Source of the DNA: Catenuloplanes atrovinosus
GTDB lineage: Bacteria > Actinomycetota > Actinomycetes > Mycobacteriales > Micromonosporaceae
Direction of reading: 5' to 3'
NCBI RefSeq assembly: GCF_031458235.1
Contig: NZ_JAVDYB010000001.1
Location: 372,001-436,000, forward strand
DNA length: 64,000 nucleotides
Of this stretch, positions 16,802 through 25,769 are shown in pieces (positions within the stretch are counted from its first letter, which is position 1; every line of letters starts with the position of its first letter). A model generated the notes under the pieces. The model did no database searches. It was not told the origin of the DNA and saw nothing but the letters and a program-made list of their open reading frames with translations. The position numbers and the translations under genes were made by a program.

Positions 16802-17707
16802 GTGGTTCGTGAACGCCGACTGACGCCGCCCGAGGGCTACCACCTCGCCGGCTCGATGCGGCTGCTCGGCCTCGGGCGGTTCGACCCGTCCGCCCGCTTC
16901 GCCGGCGGCGTCTTCTGGTTCGCCGCACACACGCCCGCCGGGCCCGCCTCGCTCGGCCTGGCCCGTGACGGCGGCGAACTGCTCGCCACCGCGTACGGCG
17001 ACGGCGCCACCTGGATGCTCGACCACGCCGCCGCGCTCGCCGGCCTGGACGACGACGTCACCGCCTTCCCCGCGCTGGCCGCCACCCACCCGGTCGTCGC
17101 GGAACTTGCCCGGGTGCACCGCGGCATCCGGTTCCCCGCCACCGGCCTGGTCTTCCCGCGCCTGACCCGTGCGATCCTGGAGCAGAAGGTCACCGGCAAG
17201 GAGGCGTTTCGCGCCTGGTCCGGCCTGGTCCGCCGGCACGGCACCCCCGCGCCCGGCCCGTGCCCCGACCTGTGGCTCCCACCCACCGCCGACGTCGTCG
17301 CCGGCCTCGCCTACTGGGCCCTGCACCCGTTCGGCGTCGAGCAGCGCCGTGCCCAGACGATCCTCCGCGCCGCCACGCTCGCCGCTTCGCTGTCCCGCTG
17401 CACGGACTCCGCCTCGCTGACCCGCCGCCTGCTCGACATCCCCGGCATCGGCCCCTGGACCGCCGCCGAGACCGTCCGCACCGTCTTCGGCGACCCCGAC
17501 GCGGTCAGCGTCGGCGACTTCCACATCCCCAACACGGTCGCCTGGGGCCTGGCCGGCGAAGCCCGCGGCGACGACGCCCGCATGCTCACCCTGCTGGCCC
17601 CGTTCGCCGGCCACCGCGGCCGCGTCTGCGTCCTGCTCGAATCCGCCGGCATCGCCGCCCCCCGCTTCGGCCCGCGCATGCCCATCCGATCCTTCGCCCG
17701 CTTCTAG
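16802..17707 (+). CDS. alkA: AlkA-like DNA-3-methyladenine glycosylase (HhH-GPD)
   Basis: The 301-residue protein matches AlkA-type base-excision glycosylases: an N-terminal beta-rich domain, LTRAILEQKVTGKEAF helix, a helix-hairpin-helix (LDIPGIGPWTAAE) and the catalytic Asp239 in VGDFHIPN. It would remove alkylated bases such as 3-methyladenine. No Ada methyltransferase or regulator is adjacent. The start is GTG 16802; an in-frame ATG at 16751 lies inside the upstream terminator and is rejected. Confidence 0.88.
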   Translation: MVRERRLTPPEGYHLAGSMRLLGLGRFDPSARFAGGVFWFAAHTPAGPASLGLARDGGELLATAYGDGATWMLDHAAALAGLDDDVTAFPALAATHPVVAELARVHRGIRFPATGLVFPRLTRAILEQKVTGKEAFRAWSGLVRRHGTPAPGPCPDLWLPPTADVVAGLAYWALHPFGVEQRRAQTILRAATLAASLSRCTDSASLTRRLLDIPGIGPWTAAETVRTVFGDPDAVSVGDFHIPNTVAWGLAGEARGDDARMLTLLAPFAGHRGRVCVLLESAGIAAPRFGPRMPIRSFARF

Positions 17708-17744
17708 CGGCCCTCGCGGATTCATCGCTCTCCCGGCCGCCGGT

Positions 17745-17767
17745 CCGGCCCGCATGCTTCCGCGGGC
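17745..17767 (+). repeat. Dispersed repeat, partial copy A
   Basis: This copy keeps only the end of the repeat: CCGGCCCGCATGCTTCCGCG and the following GGC. One base differs from the same part of copy B at 17845. Confidence 0.6.
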
Positions 17768-17844
17768 GCTGTGCCGGCCGGGGACGATCCAGCCCGGTGC
17801 GGCCCGGTGTGTCGGCTCCAGGAACGACCCCGGAACCCGATTTT

Positions 17845-17884
17845 CCCGCTTCCGGCGTGGTGCGGCCCGCATGCTCCCGCGGGC
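17845..17884 (+). repeat. Dispersed repeat, near-complete copy B
   Basis: Forty bases starting CCCGCTTCCGGCGTGGT and ending CATGCTCCCGCGGGC match, in reverse complement, copies at 18960-19000 and 48886-48927 with few changes. The end (CCCGCGGG) is itself palindromic. Confidence 0.8.
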
Positions 17885-18307
17885 CAACCTCCGGCTCCCC
17901 TCCGACTCCGCTGGCGCTCCGCTCCGGTCCGCCGGTCGGAGCCGGCGTCCGTGTGGTCACCGAGCCCCGCGGCCGTCGCCGGAGCCTGATCCCGGCCGCG
18001 GCGGCGGGTCGTGCTCTCACCGGCGTACCGGTGCTCGCTGTACCCGTGAACCGCCGCGATCGGGTATGCGGCCTCCTCCAGGAGCTCGTGACACCGGAAT
18101 CTGCCGGACCTCTAGGGCAGGGCCGGGACGGTGATCGACCGTAGGCGGAGTCGTTCGGCGTGCCGTGACCGTGCGGCGTCCGGGGCGTGGCCCAGTGCGG
18201 GGCGCGATTCGTCCCGGCATCAATATGACGAGTCGAACACGGGGGAGTGCGCCGAGTGCGCGACGGCGAAGACGTGCGTGTTCCGTCGCATACTCGGCGC
18301 CGTAGAG

Positions 18308-18763
18308 CTACGCCTTTGCGGCGGCCTCGATGGCCGACGTGAAGTCGGGAGTCGCCCCGATCTGGGCGAGCAGCACGTTCGCCGCGTTGTAGCAGTTGAA
18401 CCGCTCGATCCTGCCGTCCCGGAGATACCAGAGATCCGCCGTCGGCACGTCGATCCGGTTACCGGTCGGACGGATGTCGCCCAACGGCGTCGGGAACGCG
18501 CCGAGATGCGTTCCCTGAATTCGCAGCTCGACGGCGACGACGTCACCGAGCGCATGCACTTCGAGCAGCTCACGGTGGACATCCGGAAAAACGCCGGCGA
18601 AGCCGGTCAACCCCAGAGGAATCTCGTCCCCGCGCAGGGTCAGCGAATTCGGCACGTCATTGAACGTTCCATCCTCCGTGAACAGGGCGCGAAAACCATG
18701 TCCGTCGAGAACGTTCCCTTCCGCCAGCCGGTACGCCTCACGGACAACCTCTTCGTTACTCAT
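18308..18763 (-). CDS. SnoaL-like / NTF2-fold ester-cyclase family protein
   Basis: The 151-residue protein has the cone-shaped NTF2/SnoaL fold signature: an N-terminal helix (NEEVVREAYRLAEG), DGTFNDVPNSLTLRG, a central GFAGVFPDVHRELLEVHALGD region, LRIQGTHLGAF, and the closing strand DLWYLRDGRIERFNCYN. Members are small hydrolases, cyclases or isomerases of unknown substrate. The ATG start at 18763 has GAGGAAG ahead. A perfect TetR-type palindrome lies 99 bases upstream, so the gene is probably repressed by a TetR regulator that is not adjacent. Confidence 0.82.
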   Translation of the reverse strand: MSNEEVVREAYRLAEGNVLDGHGFRALFTEDGTFNDVPNSLTLRGDEIPLGLTGFAGVFPDVHRELLEVHALGDVVAVELRIQGTHLGAFPTPLGDIRPTGNRIDVPTADLWYLRDGRIERFNCYNAANVLLAQIGATPDFTSAIEAAAKA

Positions 18764-18861
18764 CACTTCGGTTCTTCCTCAAGCCTTGGTGTCGCCATGG
18801 GAATAGGTCGCTGCCGCCCGGCAGGAGGCCTCACTGGGGCGCGCTTCCGCCACGCTAACAG

Positions 18862-18885
18862 GTTCTTGACCGATCGGTCAAGAAC
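18862..18885. promoter_or_regulatory. 24-bp perfect TetR-type palindrome
   Basis: The sequence is fully symmetric over 24 bases with half-site GTTCTTGACCGA; the core TTGACCGATCGGTCAA is typical of TetR-family operators. On the minus strand TTGACC could be a -35 element with TGTTAG as -10, so binding would block the SnoaL-like gene promoter. Confidence 0.7.
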
Positions 18886-18959
18886 GAGGGGTCGTGGTGA
18901 CCAGCGGCGGCACCGGCTCCGACGCGGCGTCGGAGCGGCGGCGGAGCCGCCGCGGGTTT

Positions 18960-19000
18960 GCCCGCGGGAGCATGCGGACCGCGACCACGCCGGAAGCGGG
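18960..19000 (-). repeat. Dispersed repeat, near-complete copy C
   Basis: Inverse orientation relative to copy B; it begins GCCCGCGGGAGCATGCGGAC and ends GCCGGAAGCGGG, with a one-base insertion relative to copy B. Confidence 0.8.
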
Positions 19001-19045
19001 CATATCGCTCGTGGAATCCAGGGCTCGGCCGCGGGGAAGCACGAT

Positions 19046-19080
19046 GCCCGCGGGAGCACGCCGCCGCCGACCGCGCCGGG
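19046..19080 (-). repeat. Dispersed repeat, diverged copy D
   Basis: Begins GCCCGCGGGAGCACGC and ends GACCGCGCCGGGG. It follows copy C in the same orientation. Confidence 0.55.
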
Positions 19081-19095
19081 GACGGCCGGCTCAGT

Positions 19096-19132
19096 GCCCG
19101 CGGGACCACACACGGACCGCACCGCGCCGGGC
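19096..19132 (-). repeat. Dispersed repeat, diverged copy E
   Basis: Begins GCCCGCGGGACCACACACGG and ends ACCGCGCCGGGCG. It lies just beyond the stop of the nurA gene, so the C-D-E cluster could act as a transcription end for the operon. Confidence 0.55.
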
Positions 19133-19149
19133 GTCGGGAGGGAAGGTCG

Positions 19150-20142
19150 TCAGCGGTCGCGGGTGGCGGCCTGGTACGCGGCGCGGGCGGCGGATTGGGT
19201 GAGGGCGCGGTGGAGGAGGCGGGAGTCGCCGAGCATGGAGCGGAGGCGGCGTTCGAGCCCGGCGATGGGGATCAGGTTCTGGGGGGCGCGCGGGTCCTTG
19301 TACGCCGTGGAGGCGAAGCGCGGCAGCGTGACGAGCGACAGGTCGGCGAGCGCGAAGGCGGCGGCCGGGGGCAGGTCGGCGGAGCACTCGGCGCGGACGA
19401 TGCCGGCCCAGGGGGCGCCGGGGCGGCCGGGAAGGCGAAGGTACCAGGAGTAGCCGCCCCAGGTCGTGCCGGTCAGGAAGACGGGAGAGCGCTGACCCGG
19501 CTTCAGCGAGGTGACCACGGCGGCGAGGCGGGGTGGCAGGTACTGCCGGTGCTGGGTCTTGATGTAGCCGATGGTGCGGGCGAGCTGGCGGCGGTTGCGC
19601 AGCGGGCCGTCCACGACGAGCAGGTCGTCCTCGCCGGCGCCGGCGCGGGCCTCGGTGGAGACGTCGACCTCGAGCGCGGTGAGCGGCGCCTGGATGGCGG
19701 CGGGGAGCTTGCTCTGCTCGCCGCTGCCGGAGACGCGCTGCACGGTGTAGCGGATCGAGCCGGCGACCGCGTCGGTGGCGCTGGGGCTGGCGGTGAACAG
19801 GCCGCGCTGGACGCGCGCGCCGGCCAGCTCGGCGACGCCGCGGTCGAGGTCGCAGCGGACCACGCCCGCCGCGTACGAGGCGGCCAGGCCGGGGTACGAC
19901 GCGCCGTCCTCCTCCTCGGTCCACAGCCCCGCGTCGATCCGGCGCACGCCGTCGACCAGCAGGACCACCCGCGGCGGGCGCAGGTCCGGCGGCGGGAGCA
20001 GTGGCTGCCAGGCCTCGTCCGGCACCTCGACGGCCGCGTCGACCTGTGCGGTGCTCTGCTCGGACGGGCCGGCGAAGGCGCCGTCGGACTCGATGGACGA
20101 GCCGTACGCCGGGTCCCACGCGTCGATGAAGTAACGGGTCAC
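19150..20142 (-). CDS. nurA: NurA-domain nuclease of the HerA-Mre11-Rad50 set
   Basis: The 330-residue protein has NurA features: an acidic metal motif in LLVDGVRRIDAGLW (about residues 61-74), a second Asp in LLVVDGPLRNRR, the GYIKTQHRQYLP segment that follows it in NurA proteins, and a C-terminal part with LVTLPRFAST and PQNLIPI. NurA is a 5'-3' nuclease that works with the HerA hexameric translocase in end resection. Here it is the last gene of a four-gene operon; its GTG start overlaps the sbcC stop (GTGA). Sequence identity to archaeal NurA cannot be judged by eye, but motif order and herA linkage make the call good. Confidence 0.78.
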   Translation of the reverse strand: MTRYFIDAWDPAYGSSIESDGAFAGPSEQSTAQVDAAVEVPDEAWQPLLPPPDLRPPRVVLLVDGVRRIDAGLWTEEEDGASYPGLAASYAAGVVRCDLDRGVAELAGARVQRGLFTASPSATDAVAGSIRYTVQRVSGSGEQSKLPAAIQAPLTALEVDVSTEARAGAGEDDLLVVDGPLRNRRQLARTIGYIKTQHRQYLPPRLAAVVTSLKPGQRSPVFLTGTTWGGYSWYLRLPGRPGAPWAGIVRAECSADLPPAAAFALADLSLVTLPRFASTAYKDPRAPQNLIPIAGLERRLRSMLGDSRLLHRALTQSAARAAYQAATRDR

Positions 20143-22760
20143 AGGCCGCTCCGGGTCACTCTCGCGCTACGGGCATCCTTGCGCACCTCGAAGCGGACCG
20201 GGATCCGCTCGGCCAGCGCGCCGACATGGGTGACCACGCCGACCATCCGGTCGCCGCGGGCGGCCAGGTTCTCCAGCGTGGCGGCGACGGAGTCGAGCGT
20301 GGCCGCGTCCAGCGTGCCGAAGCCCTCGTCCAGCACGATCGACTCCAGGCTGGCCGCGGTGGTGGACATGCCGGACAACTGCTCGGAGAGCGCCAGCGCC
20401 AGGGCCAGCGACGCCTGGAACGTCTCGCCGCCGGAGAGCGTGCGCACGCCGCGGCGCAGGCCGGCGTCGTGGTGGTCGACGACCCAGAACTCGCCCTTGT
20501 CGTGCACCAGCTCGTACTGCCCGCCGGAGAGTTCACGCAGGATGCGCGAACCGCCGTCGACCAGCAGGTCCAGCGCCTCCTCCAGCAGCCATCGTTCAAA
20601 GTTGTTAGCCCGGAGGTGGCCGGCGAGCGTCTTCGCGACCCGGCCGGCGCGCTCGTGCGCGGCCCGCTGCTCGCGCAGCTCCGCGGCCTGCTCGCGCCGC
20701 TCCTCGATGCGCCGCAGCGCACCCTCGGCCCGCTCGGTCGCCACCGCCGCGGCCCGCAGGTACTCCGCCTCGCCGCGCTTGGCCGGTGCGGACAGGCCGA
20801 CGCCCTCGAAGAGGCCCTGAATCCTCAGGTGCACGTCGTCCGCGCCGTCCCGCGCGGCCCGCAGCTCCGCCTCGGCCGCGGTCCGGGCGTCCGCGCGCCG
20901 GGCGACCTGCTCCGCCGCCCACCCGGCCAGCCCGGTCCAGGCCGCGGCCACGTCGTCGCGGTCCGGCGCGGGCGGCCCGAACGGCGCCACCGTGTCGCGC
21001 GCGGCGTCGAAGCCCTGCCAGGCGGCCCGCAGCCGCTGCTCCGCCCGGTCCGCCTCGGCCTGGGCGCGCCGCTGTGCCTCCCGGGCCCGGCGCACGGCCG
21101 CGCCCGCGGCGTCCAGCTTCGTCCGCAGCGCGGCGATCTCGTCCAGTTCACGGCGCAGCGCGGCGGGGCCGGGCGAGCCGGCCACCTTCTCCGTCGTGGC
21201 CTTCAGCCGCAGTTGCAGGTCGTCGTGGCGGGCGCGGGCCCGGTCGAGCGTGCGCTCCAGCTCGCGGGCGGCCTGCTCGCGCTCGGTGACCAGCGTGGCG
21301 GCGCGGTCGGCGGCGGCGCGTGCGGTCTTCCCCTCGGCCTCGGCGGCGGCCACGGCGGAGCGCCCGGCGGCCCGCTGCGCGGCGGCGTCGGGCTGACCGG
21401 CGGCCGCCCCGGCGCGCGGCCGTGGTGCCCCGGCCCGTGCCCGGCCGCCGTCGATCGCGCGGCCGGCGCCGTCGACCGGCACCGCGAACCCGGCCGGCGA
21501 CTCGACCGGCAGCGCGGTGACCGGCTGCGCGCAGACCGGGCAGGCGTCGCCGACCGTGAGGTGCAGCCGGAGCGCGGTGGCGCGGTCCGCGTTCTGCGCG
21601 TCCTGGTACGCCTGGCGGGCCGCCTCCAGCGCGGCGGTGGCGCGTTCGTGCTCGGCGCGGGCCGTGGCGACGGACGCGGCGGCCGTGCCGTGCTCGGACT
21701 CGGCGGACGCCAGCATCGCGGTCAGCTCGGCCGCCTGCGCGGTCAGCTTGTCCAGGTCGGCGTGCGCCTCCAGCAGCAGGCGCAGCGCGGCCGGGTCGCC
21801 GCTGCCCGCGACCTCGCCGCGCACCTTCTCCTCCTGCTCCTCCGCGGCGTGCACGGCCGTGACCGTCTCGGCCGCGGTGGCGCGCGCGGACGCGGCGGCA
21901 CCGGCGATCGCGGTCACGTCCGCGGGCGCGCGCACGCCGCGCAGCTTCGCGATCTCGGCGTCCAGCGTGGCGAGCGCGACCGTGGCCGCCTCGGTCCGGG
22001 ACGCGGCGGCGCGCAGGTCCGGCAGCGCGGCCTCGACGCCCTCGGCCAGCTCGATCACCCGGTCCAGATGGTCGGCCGCGGCGGCGAGGTGCGCGTCGTC
22101 CGTGTCGTCCAGCCCGGACAGCAGCTGGTCGACCGCGGAGAGCTTGGCGTCCGCGGCGCCGGCCCGGGCGGTGGCGCGGCGCTGCACCTCCTCGTAGACG
22201 CCGAGGTCGAGCAGGTTGACCAGGATCTGCTGCCGGGTCGCGGGCTTCGCGTGCAGGAAGTCGGCGAACTGGCCCTGCGGCAGCACCACGCACGTGGTGA
22301 ACTGCTCGTACGGCAGGCCGACCGCCTCCTGCACCGCCTTGTCCATCTCCGCGGGCGTGCCGGCCAGCACCTCGCCGAGGTCCTCCGGGGACAGTCCGGT
22401 GTCCAGCTTGGTCACGTCGAACCCGCGCGGCATCAGTTGCAGCCCGGCGCCGCTGGTGGTGACCCGTCCCTTGCCGTCCCGGCGCACCACCCGGGTGGCC
22501 ACGTACCGCTCGTTGGCGGACTCGAAGACCAGGCGGACGCGCGCCTCGACCGCGGACGGGGAGAGCGCGTTGACGATGCCGCGGGCCGTGCCCCAGCGCG
22601 GGACCTGGCCGTAGAGCGCGAACGTGATCGCGTCCAGCACCGTGGACTTGCCGGAGCCGGTCGGGCCGACCAGCGCGAAGAAGTCCGCGTCCGTGAAGTC
22701 CACCGTGGTCTGCTCGCGGAACACGGTGAATCCGGACATGTCCAGCCGCAGCGGCCTCAC
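20139..22760 (-). CDS. sbcC: Exonuclease subunit SbcC (Rad50-like ATPase)
   Basis: The 873-residue protein has Walker A (GPTGSGKST, residues 32-40), long Ala/Arg/Glu-rich coiled coils, a zinc hook CPVC (Cys407/Cys410), an LSGGETF signature (near 775) and Walker B (SIVLDEGFGTLD, near 805). With SbcD it forms an ATP-driven nuclease that opens hairpins and trims double-strand ends. The start is the GTG at 22760, which overlaps the sbcD stop (GTGA); a much longer open frame upstream is the shadow of sbcD. The coil is shorter than in E. coli SbcC, as is usual in actinobacteria. Confidence 0.93.
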   Translation of the reverse strand: MRPLRLDMSGFTVFREQTTVDFTDADFFALVGPTGSGKSTVLDAITFALYGQVPRWGTARGIVNALSPSAVEARVRLVFESANERYVATRVVRRDGKGRVTTSGAGLQLMPRGFDVTKLDTGLSPEDLGEVLAGTPAEMDKAVQEAVGLPYEQFTTCVVLPQGQFADFLHAKPATRQQILVNLLDLGVYEEVQRRATARAGAADAKLSAVDQLLSGLDDTDDAHLAAAADHLDRVIELAEGVEAALPDLRAAASRTEAATVALATLDAEIAKLRGVRAPADVTAIAGAAASARATAAETVTAVHAAEEQEEKVRGEVAGSGDPAALRLLLEAHADLDKLTAQAAELTAMLASAESEHGTAAASVATARAEHERATAALEAARQAYQDAQNADRATALRLHLTVGDACPVCAQPVTALPVESPAGFAVPVDGAGRAIDGGRARAGAPRPRAGAAAGQPDAAAQRAAGRSAVAAAEAEGKTARAAADRAATLVTEREQAARELERTLDRARARHDDLQLRLKATTEKVAGSPGPAALRRELDEIAALRTKLDAAGAAVRRAREAQRRAQAEADRAEQRLRAAWQGFDAARDTVAPFGPPAPDRDDVAAAWTGLAGWAAEQVARRADARTAAEAELRAARDGADDVHLRIQGLFEGVGLSAPAKRGEAEYLRAAAVATERAEGALRRIEERREQAAELREQRAAHERAGRVAKTLAGHLRANNFERWLLEEALDLLVDGGSRILRELSGGQYELVHDKGEFWVVDHHDAGLRRGVRTLSGGETFQASLALALALSEQLSGMSTTAASLESIVLDEGFGTLDAATLDSVAATLENLAARGDRMVGVVTHVGALAERIPVRFEVRKDARSARVTRSGL

Positions 22761-23923
22761 GACGCGCCTCCCGGGATCTCCTCGTAGATCTCGTCGAACA
22801 GCTCCTGCACGCCCTCGTCGTCGTGCCCGCGCACCGTCAGGTAGTCGGCGAACAGCGAACTGGGGGAGCGGCCGGCCCGCTGCGCCGCGGTCGGGCTGGT
22901 CCGGGTGGGCAGCATGTCCGGGTCGATGCGCACGTCCAGCGCGTTCGGCAGCAGGTCCTGCACCTCCTCGCGCAGTCCGGCGCGCGGCATCTCGCGCACG
23001 TAGACGCGCAGCCAGCCCGGCGCGTCCGCGTGGCGCTCGGCGAACCGCTGCAGGTCGGCGAGCGTGCCGCGGACCGTGCGCAGCGGCGTCGCGCTCCCGA
23101 TCGGCACGGACCGGGGCCGGGCCGGCGTGGTGGCGGTGACCTCGACGATCGTGACGGACGGCGTGTTCTCCTCCTCGCCGAAGTCGACCGCGAGCGGGCT
23201 CCCCGAGTACCGGATCGGGCAGGGGCCGAGGATCTGCTGGGTGCGGTGCAGGTGCCCGAGCGCCACGTAATGCGCGGTGGACGGGAACACGCTGGCCGGC
23301 ACGGCGTAGCCGAGCACGGTGTGCGCGTCCCGCTCGCCGCCGCCCATCTTCGCGCCGACCACGGTGAGGTGGCCGGTGAGGACGTTGACGGCGCTGCGGT
23401 CCGCGAAGTCCTCGGTCAGCTTCGCGATCAGCCGGCCGATGTGGTCCGCGTACGTCTGCTGCGCCTCGGACGCGGTCAGCTCGTACATCTCCACCGCGCG
23501 CACCGCGTACCGCTGGGACAGGAACGGCAGCGCGACCAGCCGCCACGCCTCACCGCCGGCCGTGGTGCCGGTCAGCACGTGCTCGGACGCGGTCTCCCGG
23601 ACCGTGCCGCGCAGCTGGATGCCGGCCGCGTCCGCCCACGGGCGCAGCGCGTCCAGCGCGGCGCCGTTGTCGTGGTTGCCGCCGATCGCGACCACGTCGG
23701 CGCCGGTGGCCCGCAGCGCGGTCAGCGCGCGCGTCACGATGCGCGTGGAGTCCGGCGTGGGCGCGGCCGTGTCGTATAGGTCGCCGGCCACCACGACCAG
23801 GTCGGGCCGCTCCCTCTGGGCGATCTCGACCAGGTCGCGGAGCACGTTGATGTGCTCCTCCACACGGGTGTGTCCCTTGAGGACCTTCCCGACGTGCCAG
23901 TCCGAGGTGTGCAGGATCTTCAT
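22757..23923 (-). CDS. sbcD: Exonuclease subunit SbcD (Mre11-like nuclease)
   Basis: The 388-residue protein shows all calcineurin-like nuclease motifs: TSDWHVGK (Asp8, His10), GDLYD (47-51), GNHD (82-85), a TGH block and GHLH. The C-terminal part carries the capping domain seen in SbcD. It cuts DNA together with SbcC in repair of hairpins and protein-blocked ends. The gene lies 12 bases after herA and overlaps sbcC, so all are one operon. Confidence 0.94.
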   Translation of the reverse strand: MKILHTSDWHVGKVLKGHTRVEEHINVLRDLVEIAQRERPDLVVVAGDLYDTAAPTPDSTRIVTRALTALRATGADVVAIGGNHDNGAALDALRPWADAAGIQLRGTVRETASEHVLTGTTAGGEAWRLVALPFLSQRYAVRAVEMYELTASEAQQTYADHIGRLIAKLTEDFADRSAVNVLTGHLTVVGAKMGGGERDAHTVLGYAVPASVFPSTAHYVALGHLHRTQQILGPCPIRYSGSPLAVDFGEEENTPSVTIVEVTATTPARPRSVPIGSATPLRTVRGTLADLQRFAERHADAPGWLRVYVREMPRAGLREEVQDLLPNALDVRIDPDMLPTRTSPTAAQRAGRSPSSLFADYLTVRGHDDEGVQELFDEIYEEIPGGAS

Positions 23924-23935
23924 GGGTGTCCGTCG

Positions 23936-25741
23936 CTAGAAGGGGATGTCGTCGTCGGAGATGCGGGAGCCCGGGCGCCCTCGCCCCCCGACCACGGCGA
24001 ACGGGTCCGCGGCCTGGACGATCGAGCGGAGCGTGCCGGTGGGGGCGTCACCGGCCTCGGACACGCGGGTGGCCCACGCCGGGAACGGGAACTCCACGCA
24101 GAGCGGGACCGGGATGTCCGGCTGGTTGACGAACATGGTGCCGGGCTTGGCCAGCAGCACGCGCTGGCGTTGCGCGGGCGGGAGGAACCCGTACTCCGGC
24201 CGGCCGGCCTCGGCGGGGTCGAGCCGGCCCACCACGCGGACCGCGGAGTTCGTCACGATGCGGCGCTCCACCTCGCTGGCGGTCTGCTGCGCCCCGATCA
24301 GGATCACGCCGAGCGACCGGCCGCGCTCCGCGATGTCGAGCAGCACCTCCTTGATCGGGGAGGTGCCGTCGCGCGGCGCGTACTTGTTCAGCTCGTCGAG
24401 CACCACGAACAGCAGCGGCTTGGCCGTGCCCGCCTTCTCCTTGCGCTCGAACTCGCTCTTGAGCGTCACGCCGACCACGAACCGCTGCGCGCGGTCCGGC
24501 AGGTTGTGCAGGTCGACCACGGTGACCTGCGCGCTCTCCGACGTGTTGATCGAGTGTGGACGGCGCTGGGCCAGGTCGCCGCGGATCAGCCGGGACAGGT
24601 CCTTCTTGCTGGAGATCAGGCGGCGGGCGAACGCGTTGGTGGTGCCGATGCCGACCGCGGAGCCGGCCCAGTCGCGGCGGGTGTCCTCGTCGCTGAGCTG
24701 CTCGACCAGGAAGTCGACCAGGTCGCCGTAGGAGCCGATGCGCTTGCCCTGGATGCTCACGCCGCCCTCGGCCGGGACCGCGACGCGCGCCAGGTGCGCG
24801 GTGACCGCGTGGACGACCATCGTGTACTGCTGGCGCTCGTCGTCCGCGTCGGCGAACACGTACGGCAACAGGCCGGTCTCGCAGAACTCGGCGAGCGTCC
24901 AGTAGAACGCGTCCACACCGGTCAGCCTGCTGCTCACGTCCGGGGTGCCGGAGGCGTCGCCGATCCGCGGCGGCGCGTAGACCCGGACGTCCGCGAACGC
25001 GTCGGCGGGCAGGCCGAGCTTCCCGTACGCCTCCGTGGTCCGCTCGTCCAGCCGGGTGTTGGGGTGGTCGAGGAAGAGCAGGTCCTCACCCTTGACGTTG
25101 AAGATCAGCGCCTTGGAGTTGACGCTCTCCGCACCCAGCACGCCGGAGCGGAACACCGAGTACAGCAGGAACGTGGCGAAGCTGGTCTTGGTGGCCACGC
25201 CCGAGATGCCGGAGATGGAGACGTGCGCGCCGCGCGTGCCGTCCAGGAAGTCCGCGTTCAGGTAGACCGGGACGCCGTCGCGCCCGGTGCCCATCGGGAT
25301 CGGCCGCTCCATCCGGTCGAAGTGCAGCGCCTGCGCGCGGGCGACGCCCTCGGCGCGGTGCACCGGTGCGCCGGGCGCGGGCGGCACGTAGAGCTCCGGG
25401 TCGACGCGGGTGGTGGTGATCTCCGCGGCCTCCTGGACCAGCGCGGGCAGCGTGCCCTCCGCGATCGCGAACACATCGGAGTCGAACTGCGCGCCCTCGT
25501 GCCGCGCGCGGACCTGGGTGACCACGCCGGCGATGGTCACCGGCTCGCGGTCGGGCAGTTCCCGCCGGGTCACCACCACGTCGTCGAGCTGCAGGTACGC
25601 CCCCGGGGTGACGGCGGTCCAGAACTGCAACGGGGTGGCGTCGGCGGTGCCCAGCACGCGGCCGACGGCGGGGCCCGGGTCCGAGGGGTCTACTGGCACC
25701 CGATCATCGTGCCCCACGGGTACGACAACAACGGAAGCCAC
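23936..25741 (-). CDS. herA: HerA-like hexameric DNA translocase (DUF87 ATPase)
   Basis: About 601 residues. The N-terminal HAS-barrel-like domain (GRVLGTADATPLQFW, LDDVVVT, VVTQVRA) is followed by a RecA-like ATPase with a variant Walker A (SGISGVATKTS, lacking the usual Gly before Lys), Walker B (LLFVVLDELNKY), a sensor IGAQQTASEV and arginine-finger region (RRIVTNSAVRVVGRLD). HerA pumps DNA for NurA-mediated resection. First gene of the herA-sbcD-sbcC-nurA operon. The start is uncertain: GTG 25741 has AGGAGGT 12 bases ahead; GTG 25777 and GTG 25700 are alternatives. Confidence 0.85.
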   Translation of the reverse strand: MASVVVVPVGHDDRVPVDPSDPGPAVGRVLGTADATPLQFWTAVTPGAYLQLDDVVVTRRELPDREPVTIAGVVTQVRARHEGAQFDSDVFAIAEGTLPALVQEAAEITTTRVDPELYVPPAPGAPVHRAEGVARAQALHFDRMERPIPMGTGRDGVPVYLNADFLDGTRGAHVSISGISGVATKTSFATFLLYSVFRSGVLGAESVNSKALIFNVKGEDLLFLDHPNTRLDERTTEAYGKLGLPADAFADVRVYAPPRIGDASGTPDVSSRLTGVDAFYWTLAEFCETGLLPYVFADADDERQQYTMVVHAVTAHLARVAVPAEGGVSIQGKRIGSYGDLVDFLVEQLSDEDTRRDWAGSAVGIGTTNAFARRLISSKKDLSRLIRGDLAQRRPHSINTSESAQVTVVDLHNLPDRAQRFVVGVTLKSEFERKEKAGTAKPLLFVVLDELNKYAPRDGTSPIKEVLLDIAERGRSLGVILIGAQQTASEVERRIVTNSAVRVVGRLDPAEAGRPEYGFLPPAQRQRVLLAKPGTMFVNQPDIPVPLCVEFPFPAWATRVSEAGDAPTGTLRSIVQAADPFAVVGGRGRPGSRISDDDIPF

Positions 25742-25769
25742 GCCGTGGTTGGCACCTCCTGTCCCCACG

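Larger units (their letters stand above)
17708..18307. other. 600-bp gap with dispersed repeat copies, no gene
   Basis: Between the glycosylase stop and the SnoaL-like stop there is no credible gene. The region holds a partial (17745-17767) and a near-complete (17845-17884) copy of a dispersed GC-rich repeat family that recurs near 19 kb and 48.9 kb. Confidence 0.6.

Noticed and set aside
22761-23546. Upstream extension of the sbcC frame
   Set aside because: It is antisense-phase shadow of sbcD; the GTG at 22760 overlaps the sbcD stop and gives a normal SbcC N-terminus.
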